This document shows positions 6,533 to 6,540 of a DNA stretch of 6,540 nt, one piece after another. Source of the DNA: an uncultured bacterium (GTDB lineage Bacteria > Patescibacteriota > Minisyncoccia > UBA6257 > JAGGUH01). The notes under the pieces are model-generated. The model saw nothing but the letters and a program-made list of their open reading frames with translations. It was not told the DNA's origin and did not search any database. Position 1 is the first letter of the stretch. The number at the start of each line of letters is the position of its first letter. The translations under genes and the position numbers were made by a program. The stretch lies in NCBI GenBank assembly GCA_937877385.1, contig CALGBJ010000098.1, positions 1-6,540 on the forward strand, in the 5' to 3' direction.

Positions 6533-6540
6533 GAGACTAA

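Noticed and set aside
6481..6540. A divergent plus-strand promoter, or a CIRCE-type heat-shock operator
   Set aside because: No plus-strand pair of hexamers is close to consensus, and the TTAGCACTC-N9-GAGTGCTAA inverted repeat is not present. Only short partial similarities (AGTC/GACT) occur.
1..6540. CRISPR arrays, tRNA genes, insertion sequences or riboswitches
   Set aside because: No regularly spaced repeats, cloverleaf arms, transposase frames or long structured leaders were seen. Almost all bases lie in coding regions.

Overview
This 6540-base window is low in G+C (roughly one third by eye) and carries a tight plus-strand run of four genes, followed by one minus-strand gene that converges on it. 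The plus-strand genes are an endonuclease Q-like PHP-domain protein cut by the window's left edge (1-1215), a 541-residue membrane protein I do not recognise (1233-2858), DprA (2871-3953) and type IA DNA topoisomerase I (3950-5929). The gaps are 17 bases, 12 bases and a 4-base ATGA overlap, so this looks like one operon. None of the plus-strand starts has a clear Shine-Dalgarno sequence.

The minus-strand gene (6010-6468) encodes a 152-residue charged helical protein of unknown function and is built differently. It has a near-consensus sigma70-type promoter (TTGACT, 17-base spacer, TATATT), a strong Shine-Dalgarno and a higher G+C content. Just after its stop comes a second strong Shine-Dalgarno followed by a 10-codon open frame (5964-5996), then a hairpin with a T-tract on the minus strand (a terminator).

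The organism is most likely a bacterium of the candidate phyla radiation (Patescibacteria, Parcubacteria-like). The reasons are the compact AT-rich gene packing, a free-standing EndoQ-like PHP protein, a short TopA with two zinc fingers, and lineage-style hypothetical proteins. This is inference: no rRNA or marker phylogeny is possible here. Long genes without in-frame TGA, with TGA used as a stop, indicate the standard bacterial code rather than the UGA-glycine code of Absconditabacteria and Gracilibacteria.

Three of the four operon genes act on DNA: an endonuclease probably recognising deaminated bases, a loader of RecA onto incoming single-stranded DNA, and a topoisomerase that relaxes negative supercoils. 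The membrane protein between them is the main unknown of the operon. The minus-strand gene with its micro-ORF is the second. I saw no tRNA, rRNA, CRISPR array, insertion sequence or attachment site.
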